Shown: piece by piece, positions 8,335-16,718 of the stretch
Position numbering within the stretch: position 1 is the stretch's first letter
Layout of the letters: each line of letters opens with the position of its first letter
NCBI GenBank assembly: GCA_013314775.1
Contig: JABUFB010000001.1
Coordinates: 248,001 to 312,000, forward strand
Source of the DNA: Armatimonadota bacterium
GTDB lineage: Bacteria; Armatimonadota; Zipacnadia; Zipacnadales; JABUFB01
Direction of reading: 5' to 3'
DNA: 64,000 bases
Position numbers and translations under genes: made by a program
The notes under the pieces: generated by a model
Database searches by the model: none
What the model was told of the DNA's origin: nothing
Seen by the model: only the letters and a program-made list of their open reading frames with translations

Positions 8335-10941
8335 ATGAAATCCCTGCCGCGGCCTTTCGCGTTTATGCTCCTCGCCTTTGTCGCACTCGCGGGCTCCACC
8401 TGGGCAGTCGCCGCCGATCCCATCGTCGAAACCCTGCCCAATGGGCTCACGCTCATCGTCGATGAGATGCATACCGCACCTCTCGCCGCCGTCCGCGTCT
8501 ACATCCGAACCGGCGCGATTTATGAGCAGGAGTTCACAGGGGCCGGAATCTCGCACTTCCTCGAACACCTTGTCGGCAGAGGATCTGCAAAACGCTCCGC
8601 TGACGAAATCGAAGCCCTCCAGGAAGAGCTCGGCAACCAGACCAACGCCTACACCACCACCGACCACACCTGCTATCACATCACCAGCGCGGCGCGGAAC
8701 GTCCACCAGATGATCGATCTCCTGGCAGACTATGTCTTCACTGCTCCCCTGCACTCCGACGACGTCGAGGAACAGCGCTCCATCATCCTGCGCGAAATGG
8801 CCATGAGTGAGGACGACCCCGGCGACCGCATCTACGAACTCCTCACCAGCACCATGTTTCGCGTCCATCCCGACCGCTACCGCATCCTCGGCTACCCGCA
8901 GTCTTTCAAAGAGGTCTCCCGCGAAGACATCCAGACCTACTACAAACGCACCTACATTCCCGACAACACGGCGGTAGTCGCAGTCGGCGACTTCAGCGCG
9001 GCCGACGTCCTCAAGTCACTGCGTGCTGCTTTCGCAGACCTCCCCCGCGCAGGGCGCGCGATTCCTCCCATTCCCGCCGAACCGCCGCAGATCGCACCGC
9101 GCCGCGTCGACCAGATTGCACCCGAGCTTTCCCGTGCCTACTTCGCCATGGGGTACCACACCGTCGGGCTCCTTGATCCTGACCTCTATCCACTCGACGT
9201 TCTCGCCTACTTGCTCACCCAGGGTGCGAGTTCTCGCCTCGTCTCCGACTTGCGCGATGCCCGCGGTCTCGTCGATACCATCTCAAGCTACTCCTACACC
9301 CCGGCCTACGGAGCCGGCCGTTTCGTCGTTTCTGCTACCCTGGATGAAGCCAATCTCCCCGCCACCGAGAAGGCCATACTCGACCATCTCGAAGACCTCG
9401 CCTCCCGACCGGTCTCGCAGACTGAACTCGATCGAGCGAAGAAGCAGAAGGAAGCAGAACTCGTATACGCCCGTTCAGAAGTCGAAAACTGGGCCGAAAC
9501 ACTGGGGACTGACTACATCAGCACCGGTGACGTTGATTTCAGCCGCCGCTATGTCGAGGGCATCAAGCGCGTCACGCCCGAAGATATCCAGCGCGTTGCC
9601 CGACAATACTTCACTCCCGAGAACCGCACCATCGCCATCCGCCGGCCCGGCTCTGTTGACACCGGCTCCCAGGAAGCTGTCACCGCCGCTCCAGCGCCCG
9701 AAACCACCCGCCACACTCTGCCCAACGGCATCACCGTACTCCTCCGCCCGGACCACAAGGTCCCTATGGTTACCATACAAGCGTCTTTCATCGGCGGCCT
9801 CCGCTACGAGACCCCTGCAAATGCCGGTATCGGCCAGCTGCTCGCCGCCATGCTCCGGCGCGGCACATCCACGCGCTCCCGCACCCAGATCGCCGAAACC
9901 CTTGACTCCCGCGGTGCCAGTCTCAGCTTCTCATCGGGCCGCAATAGCCTCAACGCGTCCGCAATCGCTCTCTCAGCAGACACTGACACCGTTATGGCTC
10001 TTCTCGCCGACTGCCTGCGCGAACCCGCCTTCCCCGAAGACGAACTGGAGCGCGTCCGACAACTCGCCCTCGCGGGCATCAAGGCACAGGAAGACGATCC
10101 CGAACATGTCACTATGCGCGCGATGATGGAGAAGCTTTTCGGCTCACATCCGTACGCGCTCGATCCCGCCGGTACTGCTCAGTCCGTTCAGGCCATCACT
10201 CGCGATGATCTCATCGCCCACTACCGCCGCATCTGCACCCCCCAGCGTATGGTCCTGGCCATCTACGGCGACATCACTGCTGATGCCGCCCTCGCATTGG
10301 CCGGTCGCCTCTTCTCCGATTGGAGCCTGCCTGCCCAACCTGCGCTCGAACTCGACATGCCCGAGCTGCCTGCGGGCGAAACCCGTGTTTCCCTGGAGCG
10401 CCCCCAGCAGCAGGGCATTGTCTACCTCGGCTTCCGCGGGCCTCGTCTGGATTCCGAAGACCGCTTCGCCCTGGACGTGCTTGACGCCGCCTTCTCCGGT
10501 GTCTACTATCCCGGTGGCAGGCTCCACGGGCGCTTGCGCGGAGAGGGTCTCGTCTACTTCACCCACATGGTGCCCTCGCCGGGGCTCGACCCGGGCGTCA
10601 ACATGATCTTCGCCGGAACGGAACCGGATAAGCTGGAGACTGTCGAGACAATCATCAAGGAGTTAGTCCGCGCCATCCAGGATGTACCCCTGGGTGACGA
10701 GGAACTCAGACGTGCGAAGCAGATGTGCATTGCCGCACACCAGGTGCGCATAGGCACCCTTTCTGACAGGGCCCAGCAGGAGGCGCTCAACGAGCTGTAC
10801 GGGCTCGGGTTCGACGAAGACGCGACCTACCCGGAGGACATCGAAGCGGTAACCGCTGAACAGGTCCAGGCCGCCGCGCGCAAATACATGGACTTGACCC
10901 GTTGTGTGATCTCCGTCACCCGGCCTGCCGAAACACAATAG
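8335..10941 (+). CDS. Exported M16 (pitrilysin-type) zinc peptidase, two-domain
   Basis: This 868-residue insulinase/processing-peptidase-like protein has a signal peptide (residues 1-27, ending WAVAADP). The first M16 repeat has the inverted zinc motif HFLEH (H74, E77, H78) and a third ligand E154 in ILREMAM. The second repeat, from about residue 455 (HTLPNGITVLLRPDHKVP), lacks HxxEH, as is usual for the non-catalytic half of paired M16 subunits fused in one chain. I chose ATG 8335 over an upstream TTG because GGGAG precedes it and a clean signal peptide follows. It probably degrades peptides in the periplasm. Confidence 0.9.
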   Translation: MKSLPRPFAFMLLAFVALAGSTWAVAADPIVETLPNGLTLIVDEMHTAPLAAVRVYIRTGAIYEQEFTGAGISHFLEHLVGRGSAKRSADEIEALQEELGNQTNAYTTTDHTCYHITSAARNVHQMIDLLADYVFTAPLHSDDVEEQRSIILREMAMSEDDPGDRIYELLTSTMFRVHPDRYRILGYPQSFKEVSREDIQTYYKRTYIPDNTAVVAVGDFSAADVLKSLRAAFADLPRAGRAIPPIPAEPPQIAPRRVDQIAPELSRAYFAMGYHTVGLLDPDLYPLDVLAYLLTQGASSRLVSDLRDARGLVDTISSYSYTPAYGAGRFVVSATLDEANLPATEKAILDHLEDLASRPVSQTELDRAKKQKEAELVYARSEVENWAETLGTDYISTGDVDFSRRYVEGIKRVTPEDIQRVARQYFTPENRTIAIRRPGSVDTGSQEAVTAAPAPETTRHTLPNGITVLLRPDHKVPMVTIQASFIGGLRYETPANAGIGQLLAAMLRRGTSTRSRTQIAETLDSRGASLSFSSGRNSLNASAIALSADTDTVMALLADCLREPAFPEDELERVRQLALAGIKAQEDDPEHVTMRAMMEKLFGSHPYALDPAGTAQSVQAITRDDLIAHYRRICTPQRMVLAIYGDITADAALALAGRLFSDWSLPAQPALELDMPELPAGETRVSLERPQQQGIVYLGFRGPRLDSEDRFALDVLDAAFSGVYYPGGRLHGRLRGEGLVYFTHMVPSPGLDPGVNMIFAGTEPDKLETVETIIKELVRAIQDVPLGDEELRRAKQMCIAAHQVRIGTLSDRAQQEALNELYGLGFDEDATYPEDIEAVTAEQVQAAARKYMDLTRCVISVTRPAETQ

Positions 10942-10984
10942 ACCGGGGCGATTGGCACCCATCCGACCCGGCCGCCGCCTTTCA

Positions 10985-11033
10985 CAGCCCCGCAGGGGCG
11001 ATAGTTCCTTCCCACCAGCGTGAGCCGGTGGCC
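10985..11033. repeat. REP-like palindromic repeat
   Basis: The copy has CAGCCCCGCAGGGGCGATAG then CCCACCAGCGTGAGCCGGTG, between the M16 peptidase gene and the isomerase gene. Confidence 0.7.
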
Positions 11034-11051
11034 TCGCCAGGGAGCACCGCC

Positions 11052-11609
11052 ATGTCGTCCTTACAGCGATACGAACTCTGCGTCGTTGACGAGATACGCG
11101 CAACCCTCGCCGAAACAGACGAGGAGCAGATCCGCGCCCTCGTCCAGGCGATACTCGACGCCAATCGCATCTTCGTGGGCGGTGCCGGCCGCAGCCTGCT
11201 CATGATCCGCACCTTCGCCATGCGCCTCATGCACCTCGGCCTGATTTCTCACGTCGTCGGCGAGACCATCACTCCCGCCATCGAACCCGGCGACCTGCTC
11301 ATCGTCGCATCAGGGTCTGGCCAGACCCGCACCACCCTCGCCATGGTCGAAGCCGCGAGGAGCCGTGGCGCGCGCGCAGCCGTGATCACTGCCCATCCCG
11401 GCTCGCCAATCGCCCTCGTCGCGGACCTCGTCCTCGAAGTTCACTCGCCCATCACGAGCACACACCCGGATCGCGCATCCTGCCAGCCGCCGGGGTCCCT
11501 CTTCGAGCAATGTTTGCTCATCCACTGCGAGGGTATGGTAATGAGGCTCATGGAAAAACTGGGGACTACCGAAGAGGAGATGAGGGCGCGTCACACGAAG
11601 CTCGAATAA
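11052..11609 (+). CDS. hxlB: SIS-domain protein, probable 6-phospho-3-hexuloisomerase
   Basis: This 185-residue single SIS-domain protein should interconvert D-arabino-hex-3-ulose 6-phosphate and fructose 6-phosphate (ribulose monophosphate pathway) if the assignment is right. Supporting motifs are FVGGAGRSLLMIRTFAMRLMHLG, GDLLIVASGSGQT and, near the C-terminus, GSLFEQ, typical of the HxlB/PHI branch of SIS proteins. The start at ATG 11052 follows GGGAGCACC. The partner hexulose-phosphate synthase (HxlA) is not in this window, so a different sugar-phosphate isomerase activity is possible. Confidence 0.75.
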   Translation: MSSLQRYELCVVDEIRATLAETDEEQIRALVQAILDANRIFVGGAGRSLLMIRTFAMRLMHLGLISHVVGETITPAIEPGDLLIVASGSGQTRTTLAMVEAARSRGARAAVITAHPGSPIALVADLVLEVHSPITSTHPDRASCQPPGSLFEQCLLIHCEGMVMRLMEKLGTTEEEMRARHTKLE

Positions 11610-11650
11610 CCTCGGCGCGGATGTGTGAATAGCCCCGGCATTGACCAGCG

Positions 11651-13276
11651 ATGGCAACCGAACGCAAATCAATGAAGCAAGCCTCGCACAAACGCTCCCT
11701 CAAATGGCTCGCGATCACTCTTATGCTGATCGTCGCCGCCATCGTCGCCGCAATCTCCGCAGCCGCCCTGGCCGCGAAGCAGTTCAGAGAGAGCGACCGG
11801 ATCGCTGATAACGTCTCCATTCAGGGCGTTGACGTCAGCAACCTCACCGCGGCAGAAGCAGCGGCAGCGGTTTCCCAGCGGTGGGCAGCCAGACTCCCCA
11901 ACCAGATCGCTCTCACCTGGCCGGGTGGCAAGGTCCGCAAGTCTCCCGAGCAACTCGGGGCCCGCCTTCGCATCAAAACCGCTGTCTCCCGCGCAATGCG
12001 CATCGGCCGTGAAGGCGGGTTCACCAACCAGATCATGACCCGCCTGCGCCTGTTGCGCGCTGGCGTTGACATTCCCGTTCGCGTCGAAGTCGACGAGAGT
12101 GTCGTCGAAGCTTGTCTCATCGACCTCTTGCCCGAGATCAATCGCGAACCCCGCAACGCCGATATCAGCGTAGACGGCGACGTCGTCAATGTCATCCCCG
12201 GCCGCACCGGTCTCGAACTCGACGTAGACAAGAGCACCGCCGCTCTCGTCACGGCACTCAAGGATCCGTCCCTCGAATCCTTCAAACTCATCACCCGCGT
12301 GCAGCAGCCCGCGATCCGCGCAGCCGACCTGAAACACCTCGAGATCGTGCTCGCCTCCTACACCACGCGCTTCCGATCCTGGCAGAAGGACCGCACCCAC
12401 AATCTGCGCCTCGCCATCAACAACCTTGCCCGCGCGGTCATCATGCCCGGCGATACCTTCTCCTTCAACGAACGCATTGGCCCACGCCTTTCCGAACAAG
12501 GCTGGCGCGCGGCACCGATTTTCGTCGATGGAGAAGTCGAACCCTCGACAGGCGGCGGCATCTGCCAGGTCGCCACAACGGTCTATAACGCCGCCCTCCT
12601 TGCCAACCTCGACACTGTCGAACGCCATCACCACTCTCGCCCGGTCGATTACGCTCCCCCCGGACGCGATGCCACCGTCTACTGGGGCCAGTATGACCTG
12701 CGAATCCGCAACCAGCTTCGCCACCCGGTCCTCATCATCGGCTCCATCGGTGACAGCTCCCTCACGATCAAAGTGCTCGGCGCACGTTCCGACAAGTACG
12801 ACGTGGAGATCCAGCGCAGCGGCGAGAGCACCATCTCGTACACCACCAATGAGATCAAAGATCCCGAACTCGAAGAGGGAAAACGCGAGGTTGAAAAGCC
12901 CGGCCGCAACGGAAAACGCGTCACCGTTACCCGGATCGTCCGCAAGAACGGAAAGATCGTCGCCACCGAACGCTTACACACCGACACCTACTCACCTCAG
13001 GCCGAGGTGGTGCGGGTCGGCACCAAGCCCAAGGAAGAATCCGCTGAGAGTGCCACCGATGGCGAAGCAACGGACGCCGCTGCACCAGGCCAGCCCGGCA
13101 CTGCCCAGCCTGGCAAGCCCGCTCAACCGTCACCATCAGGCAAGCCCGGCACATCCACAGCGCCTTCCACATCCGCCAGACCAGGCACATCCGCGAAGCC
13201 GGCGACATCCTCCAAACCCGCCGGAGTCGCACGACCTTCGACACCTCCGAGATCCGGCGCATCGGACCAGAATTGA
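11651..13276 (+). CDS. VanW-family envelope protein with G5 domain and Pro/Ser/Thr tail
   Basis: The protein (541 residues) has an N-terminal membrane anchor (residues about 18-42), a peptidoglycan-binding-like region (VSIQGVDVSNLTAAEAAAAV), the VanW core (MPGDTFSFNERIGPR, GGGICQVATTVYNAALLA, ERHHHSRPVDYAPPGRDATV), a G5-like domain (residues about 390-455) and an 85-residue low-complexity tail rich in PGTS/KPA repeats. VanW proteins occur with cell-wall functions but their biochemistry is unsettled. The tail suggests a wall-spanning or flexible linker. The start is uncertain: neither ATG 11651 nor the ATG seven codons later has a good Shine-Dalgarno. Confidence 0.85.
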   Translation: MATERKSMKQASHKRSLKWLAITLMLIVAAIVAAISAAALAAKQFRESDRIADNVSIQGVDVSNLTAAEAAAAVSQRWAARLPNQIALTWPGGKVRKSPEQLGARLRIKTAVSRAMRIGREGGFTNQIMTRLRLLRAGVDIPVRVEVDESVVEACLIDLLPEINREPRNADISVDGDVVNVIPGRTGLELDVDKSTAALVTALKDPSLESFKLITRVQQPAIRAADLKHLEIVLASYTTRFRSWQKDRTHNLRLAINNLARAVIMPGDTFSFNERIGPRLSEQGWRAAPIFVDGEVEPSTGGGICQVATTVYNAALLANLDTVERHHHSRPVDYAPPGRDATVYWGQYDLRIRNQLRHPVLIIGSIGDSSLTIKVLGARSDKYDVEIQRSGESTISYTTNEIKDPELEEGKREVEKPGRNGKRVTVTRIVRKNGKIVATERLHTDTYSPQAEVVRVGTKPKEESAESATDGEATDAAAPGQPGTAQPGKPAQPSPSGKPGTSTAPSTSARPGTSAKPATSSKPAGVARPSTPPRSGASDQN

Positions 13277-13334
13277 CCGCCCTTCGCCTTGCCGTCTGGC
13301 GGGCGCGGGCCCGTACCGCGCCGTGCCCTTGCCA

Positions 13335-13386
13335 TTCAGCCCCGCAGCGGGCGCCAGCCCTCTGCCGTTAGCCGGAGCTCGTGGAC
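13335..13386. repeat. REP-like palindromic repeat, diverged copy
   Basis: It reads TTCAGCCCCGCAGCGGGCGC then CCTCTGCCGTTAGCCGGAGC, with mismatches in both hairpins. It lies between the convergent VanW and TIM-barrel genes. Confidence 0.55.
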
Positions 13387-13395
13387 TCGGAATCC

Positions 13396-14244
13396 CTACA
13401 ACTGACGTTCCGGCGCAGAGCCGCCGTCCCACCCCAGATGAGCTCTCGCCGCCGACACAATCGCCTCAAGGTTCTCCGCCAGCCCCAGATCCGCATCCAT
13501 CGCCTCATGCAGCAAGCAGCCCTCATACCCGATGCTGTCCAACCCCTCCACAAATCCCGCCCAGTCCGTTACGCCCCTCCCCGGTATCCAGTGCCGCTCA
13601 TCCACGCCATCGTGGTCGGAGATATGCACCGTTGCTATCCGGTCCCCCAGAGCGCCCAGAGAATCCCTCACATCCGCGCGCAATGTCACGTGGTTCACGT
13701 CGTAGCACACCTTCAGGTCTCCGTCCACGATGCCTGTCAGCCACAGTACTTCTTCCACTGTGTTGCCCAGGCATGTCCGAGGCAGCGCCTCCAGGGCGAG
13801 TGTCAGCCCACGCTGCGAGGCTCGCTTGCACAGCTCATTGAGACTCCGCACGCATTGCTTCAGCCGTTTCTGCCGCTCATCATCACCAATCGGCTCCCGG
13901 CTGCCGTGCAACACCAGAATCTTCGCCCCCAGGGCTTCTGAAACGTCCATCGCACGCACCACACTGTCCATTGACTCCCGTCGTGCCCCTTCATCCTCCG
14001 CCGAAATGTCCGTCTCCCCAAAAGGCGCATGCACGCTTCGCACCCAGACCCCGCACGCTTCCGCCGCCTCCTTCACTCTCCCAATGTGCCGATCATCGCG
14101 GAAACGATTCTCGACGCACAGGTATTCAATGGTCCGGATCGGCGTCGCCGCCAGCGCCTCCAGCGACGTCTCCGGCCAGTCTGCGCCCAGCTTGTTCATC
14201 AACAGCGACGTACTGACGCCCAGCTTCCGCTCGTACTTTGCCAT
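13396..14244 (-). CDS. Sugar phosphate isomerase/epimerase-like TIM-barrel protein
   Basis: The 282-residue protein belongs to the xylose-isomerase-like/AP-endonuclease-2 TIM barrels. The strand-end motifs carry likely metal ligands: VRSVHAPFGE, LVLHGSREP, LALEALPR, VCYDVNHVTL, VHISDHDGVDERHWIPGRG and LHEAMDADLG (H, E, D, H, E pattern). I chose ATG 14242-14244 (MAKYERKLGVS) over an upstream in-frame start because the barrel's first strand begins there. The substrate is unknown; relatives isomerise or epimerise keto-sugars or inosose. Confidence 0.8.
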   Translation of the reverse strand: MAKYERKLGVSTSLLMNKLGADWPETSLEALAATPIRTIEYLCVENRFRDDRHIGRVKEAAEACGVWVRSVHAPFGETDISAEDEGARRESMDSVVRAMDVSEALGAKILVLHGSREPIGDDERQKRLKQCVRSLNELCKRASQRGLTLALEALPRTCLGNTVEEVLWLTGIVDGDLKVCYDVNHVTLRADVRDSLGALGDRIATVHISDHDGVDERHWIPGRGVTDWAGFVEGLDSIGYEGCLLHEAMDADLGLAENLEAIVSAARAHLGWDGGSAPERQL

Positions 14245-14405
14245 TCGGTTGACACATCCTGCCTTCTGGTGACAGACTCCTCGCGTGAAAAGCAATCGCG
14301 ATTGTTTCGCCCGAACTCACGTCTGCAACCTTTCGTCTGAGAACCCGTGCCGCACTGCGCTCTCCGGGCCCTGTCCACAGCATCCGAACCAGGTGGTGAC
14401 GTATC

Positions 14406-15551
14406 GTGAAGCTCCTTGCGTCCGTTCCCCTCGGGGTCATCCTGTTTTTGTGTGTGCTCATTGCCTTGCCCGCGGCTTGCGACACTGCTCCCGCCGCTCC
14501 CGACCCCATGCCATCCTCCCCCGCTCTTGAGCTCGCGAGGGGCCTCAGTCAGGCCTTTGCCGAAGTCGCGGCTCACGTCCGCCCGGCTGTGGTCAACATC
14601 TCATCGACCCGTGTCGAACGCGCCCAAACTCCCTCGCTTTCGCCCCTTTTCCGTGGGTTCTTCCCGGAACTGGAAGACCTTCTCGTCGAGCCCGAACGTC
14701 AGGTCACCAGCCTCGGCTCTGGCGTCATCGTCCGTCCCGACGGATACATCGTCACCAATGCCCACGTGGTCCAGGGTGCCCAGCAGATCACTGTCACCCT
14801 CTCGGATGATCGCGAGTTCGAGGCAACGCTGGTCGGCCAGGACACATTTACCGACCTCGCCGTGGTTCATATCAACGCCGCCGACCTTCCCTGCGCCCGG
14901 TTTGGAGACGCCACCAGACTCCAGGTCGGCGAATGGGTCATCGCCATCGGCTCACCTCTCGGATTGCCCCAGACCGTCACCGCCGGCATCATCAGCGCAG
15001 TTGGTCGCAAGGACCTGGGTATCCAGGGCTACGAAGACTTTATCCAGACCGATGCCGCCATCAACCCCGGCAACAGCGGCGGCGCGCTGGTCAACCTCGC
15101 CGGCGAAGTCGTCGGTATCAACGCCGCCATCGCCAGCGAAGGTGGCGGCTACGACGGCATCTGCTTCGCCACGCCCAGCTCCGTAGTCTGGCCCGTCATG
15201 GACGCCCTCATCCGCGACGGTTCCATCCCGCGCCCTTGGGTCGGCATCATTGTTCGCAAGATCGACCGCGCCATCTGCCGCTCCCTTGGCCTCGAAAATC
15301 CGGTCGGCGTGCTGATCTCCAATGTCATCCGCCGCGGCCCCGCTCATATGGCCGGCCTGCGCCCGGGGGATGTCCTCCTCAAATGGGGCGACACCGACCT
15401 CAAGAGCCCCTCCGATCTATCCGCCGCGATCCAGAAAACCAAACCGGAGGCAATTGTGGAGGTCCTCCTCTTGCGCGACCAGACCCGCTACCGCGGCAAG
15501 ATCACCGTCGCGACGCGCCCAGATACCCTCCAGGCCCGTGGTGTGCTCTAA
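14406..15551 (+). CDS. HtrA/DegP-like serine protease with one PDZ domain
   Basis: The 381-residue periplasmic protease or chaperone has a signal sequence (residues 1-25), a trypsin-like domain with catalytic His120 (TNAHVV), Asp150 (TFTDLAVV) and Ser224 (NPGNSGGALV), and a C-terminal PDZ domain (GVLISNVIRRGPAHMAGLRPGD). One PDZ places it with DegS-like or short HtrA proteins rather than the two-PDZ DegP. A cysteine follows ALPAA, but the -3 position is Pro, so a lipoprotein is doubtful. It is probably involved in envelope stress. Confidence 0.92.
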   Translation: MKLLASVPLGVILFLCVLIALPAACDTAPAAPDPMPSSPALELARGLSQAFAEVAAHVRPAVVNISSTRVERAQTPSLSPLFRGFFPELEDLLVEPERQVTSLGSGVIVRPDGYIVTNAHVVQGAQQITVTLSDDREFEATLVGQDTFTDLAVVHINAADLPCARFGDATRLQVGEWVIAIGSPLGLPQTVTAGIISAVGRKDLGIQGYEDFIQTDAAINPGNSGGALVNLAGEVVGINAAIASEGGGYDGICFATPSSVVWPVMDALIRDGSIPRPWVGIIVRKIDRAICRSLGLENPVGVLISNVIRRGPAHMAGLRPGDVLLKWGDTDLKSPSDLSAAIQKTKPEAIVEVLLLRDQTRYRGKITVATRPDTLQARGVL

Positions 15552-15659
15552 CCAGCCCGAACGGATGGTCTGGCTGAACACCTCTGCCGCCTGGACCGTT
15601 TGCATCTTCCTGCCTCGGGGGAGCGGCTAACGCGCCGGTGTCAGATCTTGGTGCCAACC

Positions 15660-16553
15660 TCAAGGATCCATCCGCATGAACGGCGAGTAGCCAAAGGCCT
15701 CGCGCGCCTTGCGGGTGCACAGGAAGGATTCCCGGCCTTCCAGTGGGCGCCATAGCTTCGCCAGCAGGTCGGGCCGAAAGCGCTCCAGAAGTTCCATACT
15801 CGGCTCCAGAGCGGTCGTATCGGCGGCAGCAAGCGTATAGACCCCGTGACCCGGCAATGTTTCGCACTCCAACGCCTGTCGGATGCCACGGGCGATGTCC
15901 GCCACGTGCACCCACTGCCAGAGTGTGGGCGACCATTCCTTTGCCGGACCGCGCGAGGCTTTGACCTGTTCGTAAGCCTCATCCCGCAGAACCCCTGCGA
16001 ACCTGAATGCCGCAGTGGTAATGCCGTACGCGCGGTGGAATGCGGCGCAGGTTTCCTCATTCACCCACTTGCTCAGGCTGTAGGGGTCCTCGGGCACGAC
16101 TTTGAACTCCTCGGTAAGCGGCAGGCTGCCCCAGTCCACCGGCCGCCCGCTGATGCGCCAGAAGAAAGTGCCGAAAGCATTGATGCTCGAAGCGCACAGA
16201 AACCGTTTTACACCGGCCAGGCGCGCTTCATCCAGCATCACGTACGTTCCCAGCGCATTGTCTCGGAAGATGCTTACACCGTTTTCGGCAAGACCGGTGG
16301 GATCGGCGGCGAGGTGTATGACCGCATCCATCCCCTCCACTGCGGGACGCACCGTCTCGGGCTCAGTGATCGAGCCCTGGAAAAAGGGCAGGTCTGTCTC
16401 GAAGGGCATCGGCGTGCGGCCGCCGGGCCCCCCGAAAAATGAGGCTTCTTCGGGTCTTACGCGATCGAACAGCCGCACCTCATGGGCATCACCCAGTTCC
16501 TGAATGAGTCTGCGGGCGATGAACCCGCATCCGCCGGTGATCAGTACTTTCAC
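15660..16553 (-). CDS. NAD-dependent epimerase/dehydratase (extended SDR)
   Basis: The 297-residue protein has a Rossmann N-terminus (KVLITGGCGFIARRL), a conserved FRDNALGTYVMLDEARLAGV segment and the active-site pair Tyr-x3-Lys in PYSLSKW. It likely acts on a nucleotide sugar or a sugar acid. I chose the GTG at 16551-16553 because GGAGG lies seven bases upstream and the dinucleotide fold starts immediately; the longer form would add 23 residues with no family match. It is convergent with the HtrA-like gene. Confidence 0.85.
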   Translation of the reverse strand: MKVLITGGCGFIARRLIQELGDAHEVRLFDRVRPEEASFFGGPGGRTPMPFETDLPFFQGSITEPETVRPAVEGMDAVIHLAADPTGLAENGVSIFRDNALGTYVMLDEARLAGVKRFLCASSINAFGTFFWRISGRPVDWGSLPLTEEFKVVPEDPYSLSKWVNEETCAAFHRAYGITTAAFRFAGVLRDEAYEQVKASRGPAKEWSPTLWQWVHVADIARGIRQALECETLPGHGVYTLAAADTTALEPSMELLERFRPDLLAKLWRPLEGRESFLCTRKAREAFGYSPFMRMDP

Positions 16554-16651
16554 AGTCGTTCCTCCATACTGTGTGAGTTGACGGCAGGGAACGGCAGGTA
16601 GTGAATGGGCAATGGTGAACAATGAATTGTCTCGGGTACGGCGGATGGGCG

Positions 16652-16670
16652 GGCGGGCAAGACGCCCGCC
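16652..16670. repeat. Short palindrome of the GCGGGCRAGACGCCCGC type
   Basis: GGCGGGC and GCCCGCC pair around the loop AAGAC, between the epimerase and sialidase-like genes. The same core occurs twice at 33309 and 33502. Confidence 0.55.
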
Positions 16671-16718
16671 TCGCGCGTACGTTTCCCCACGCGATTGGAG
16701 TGTCGCCCCACCCGCCGC

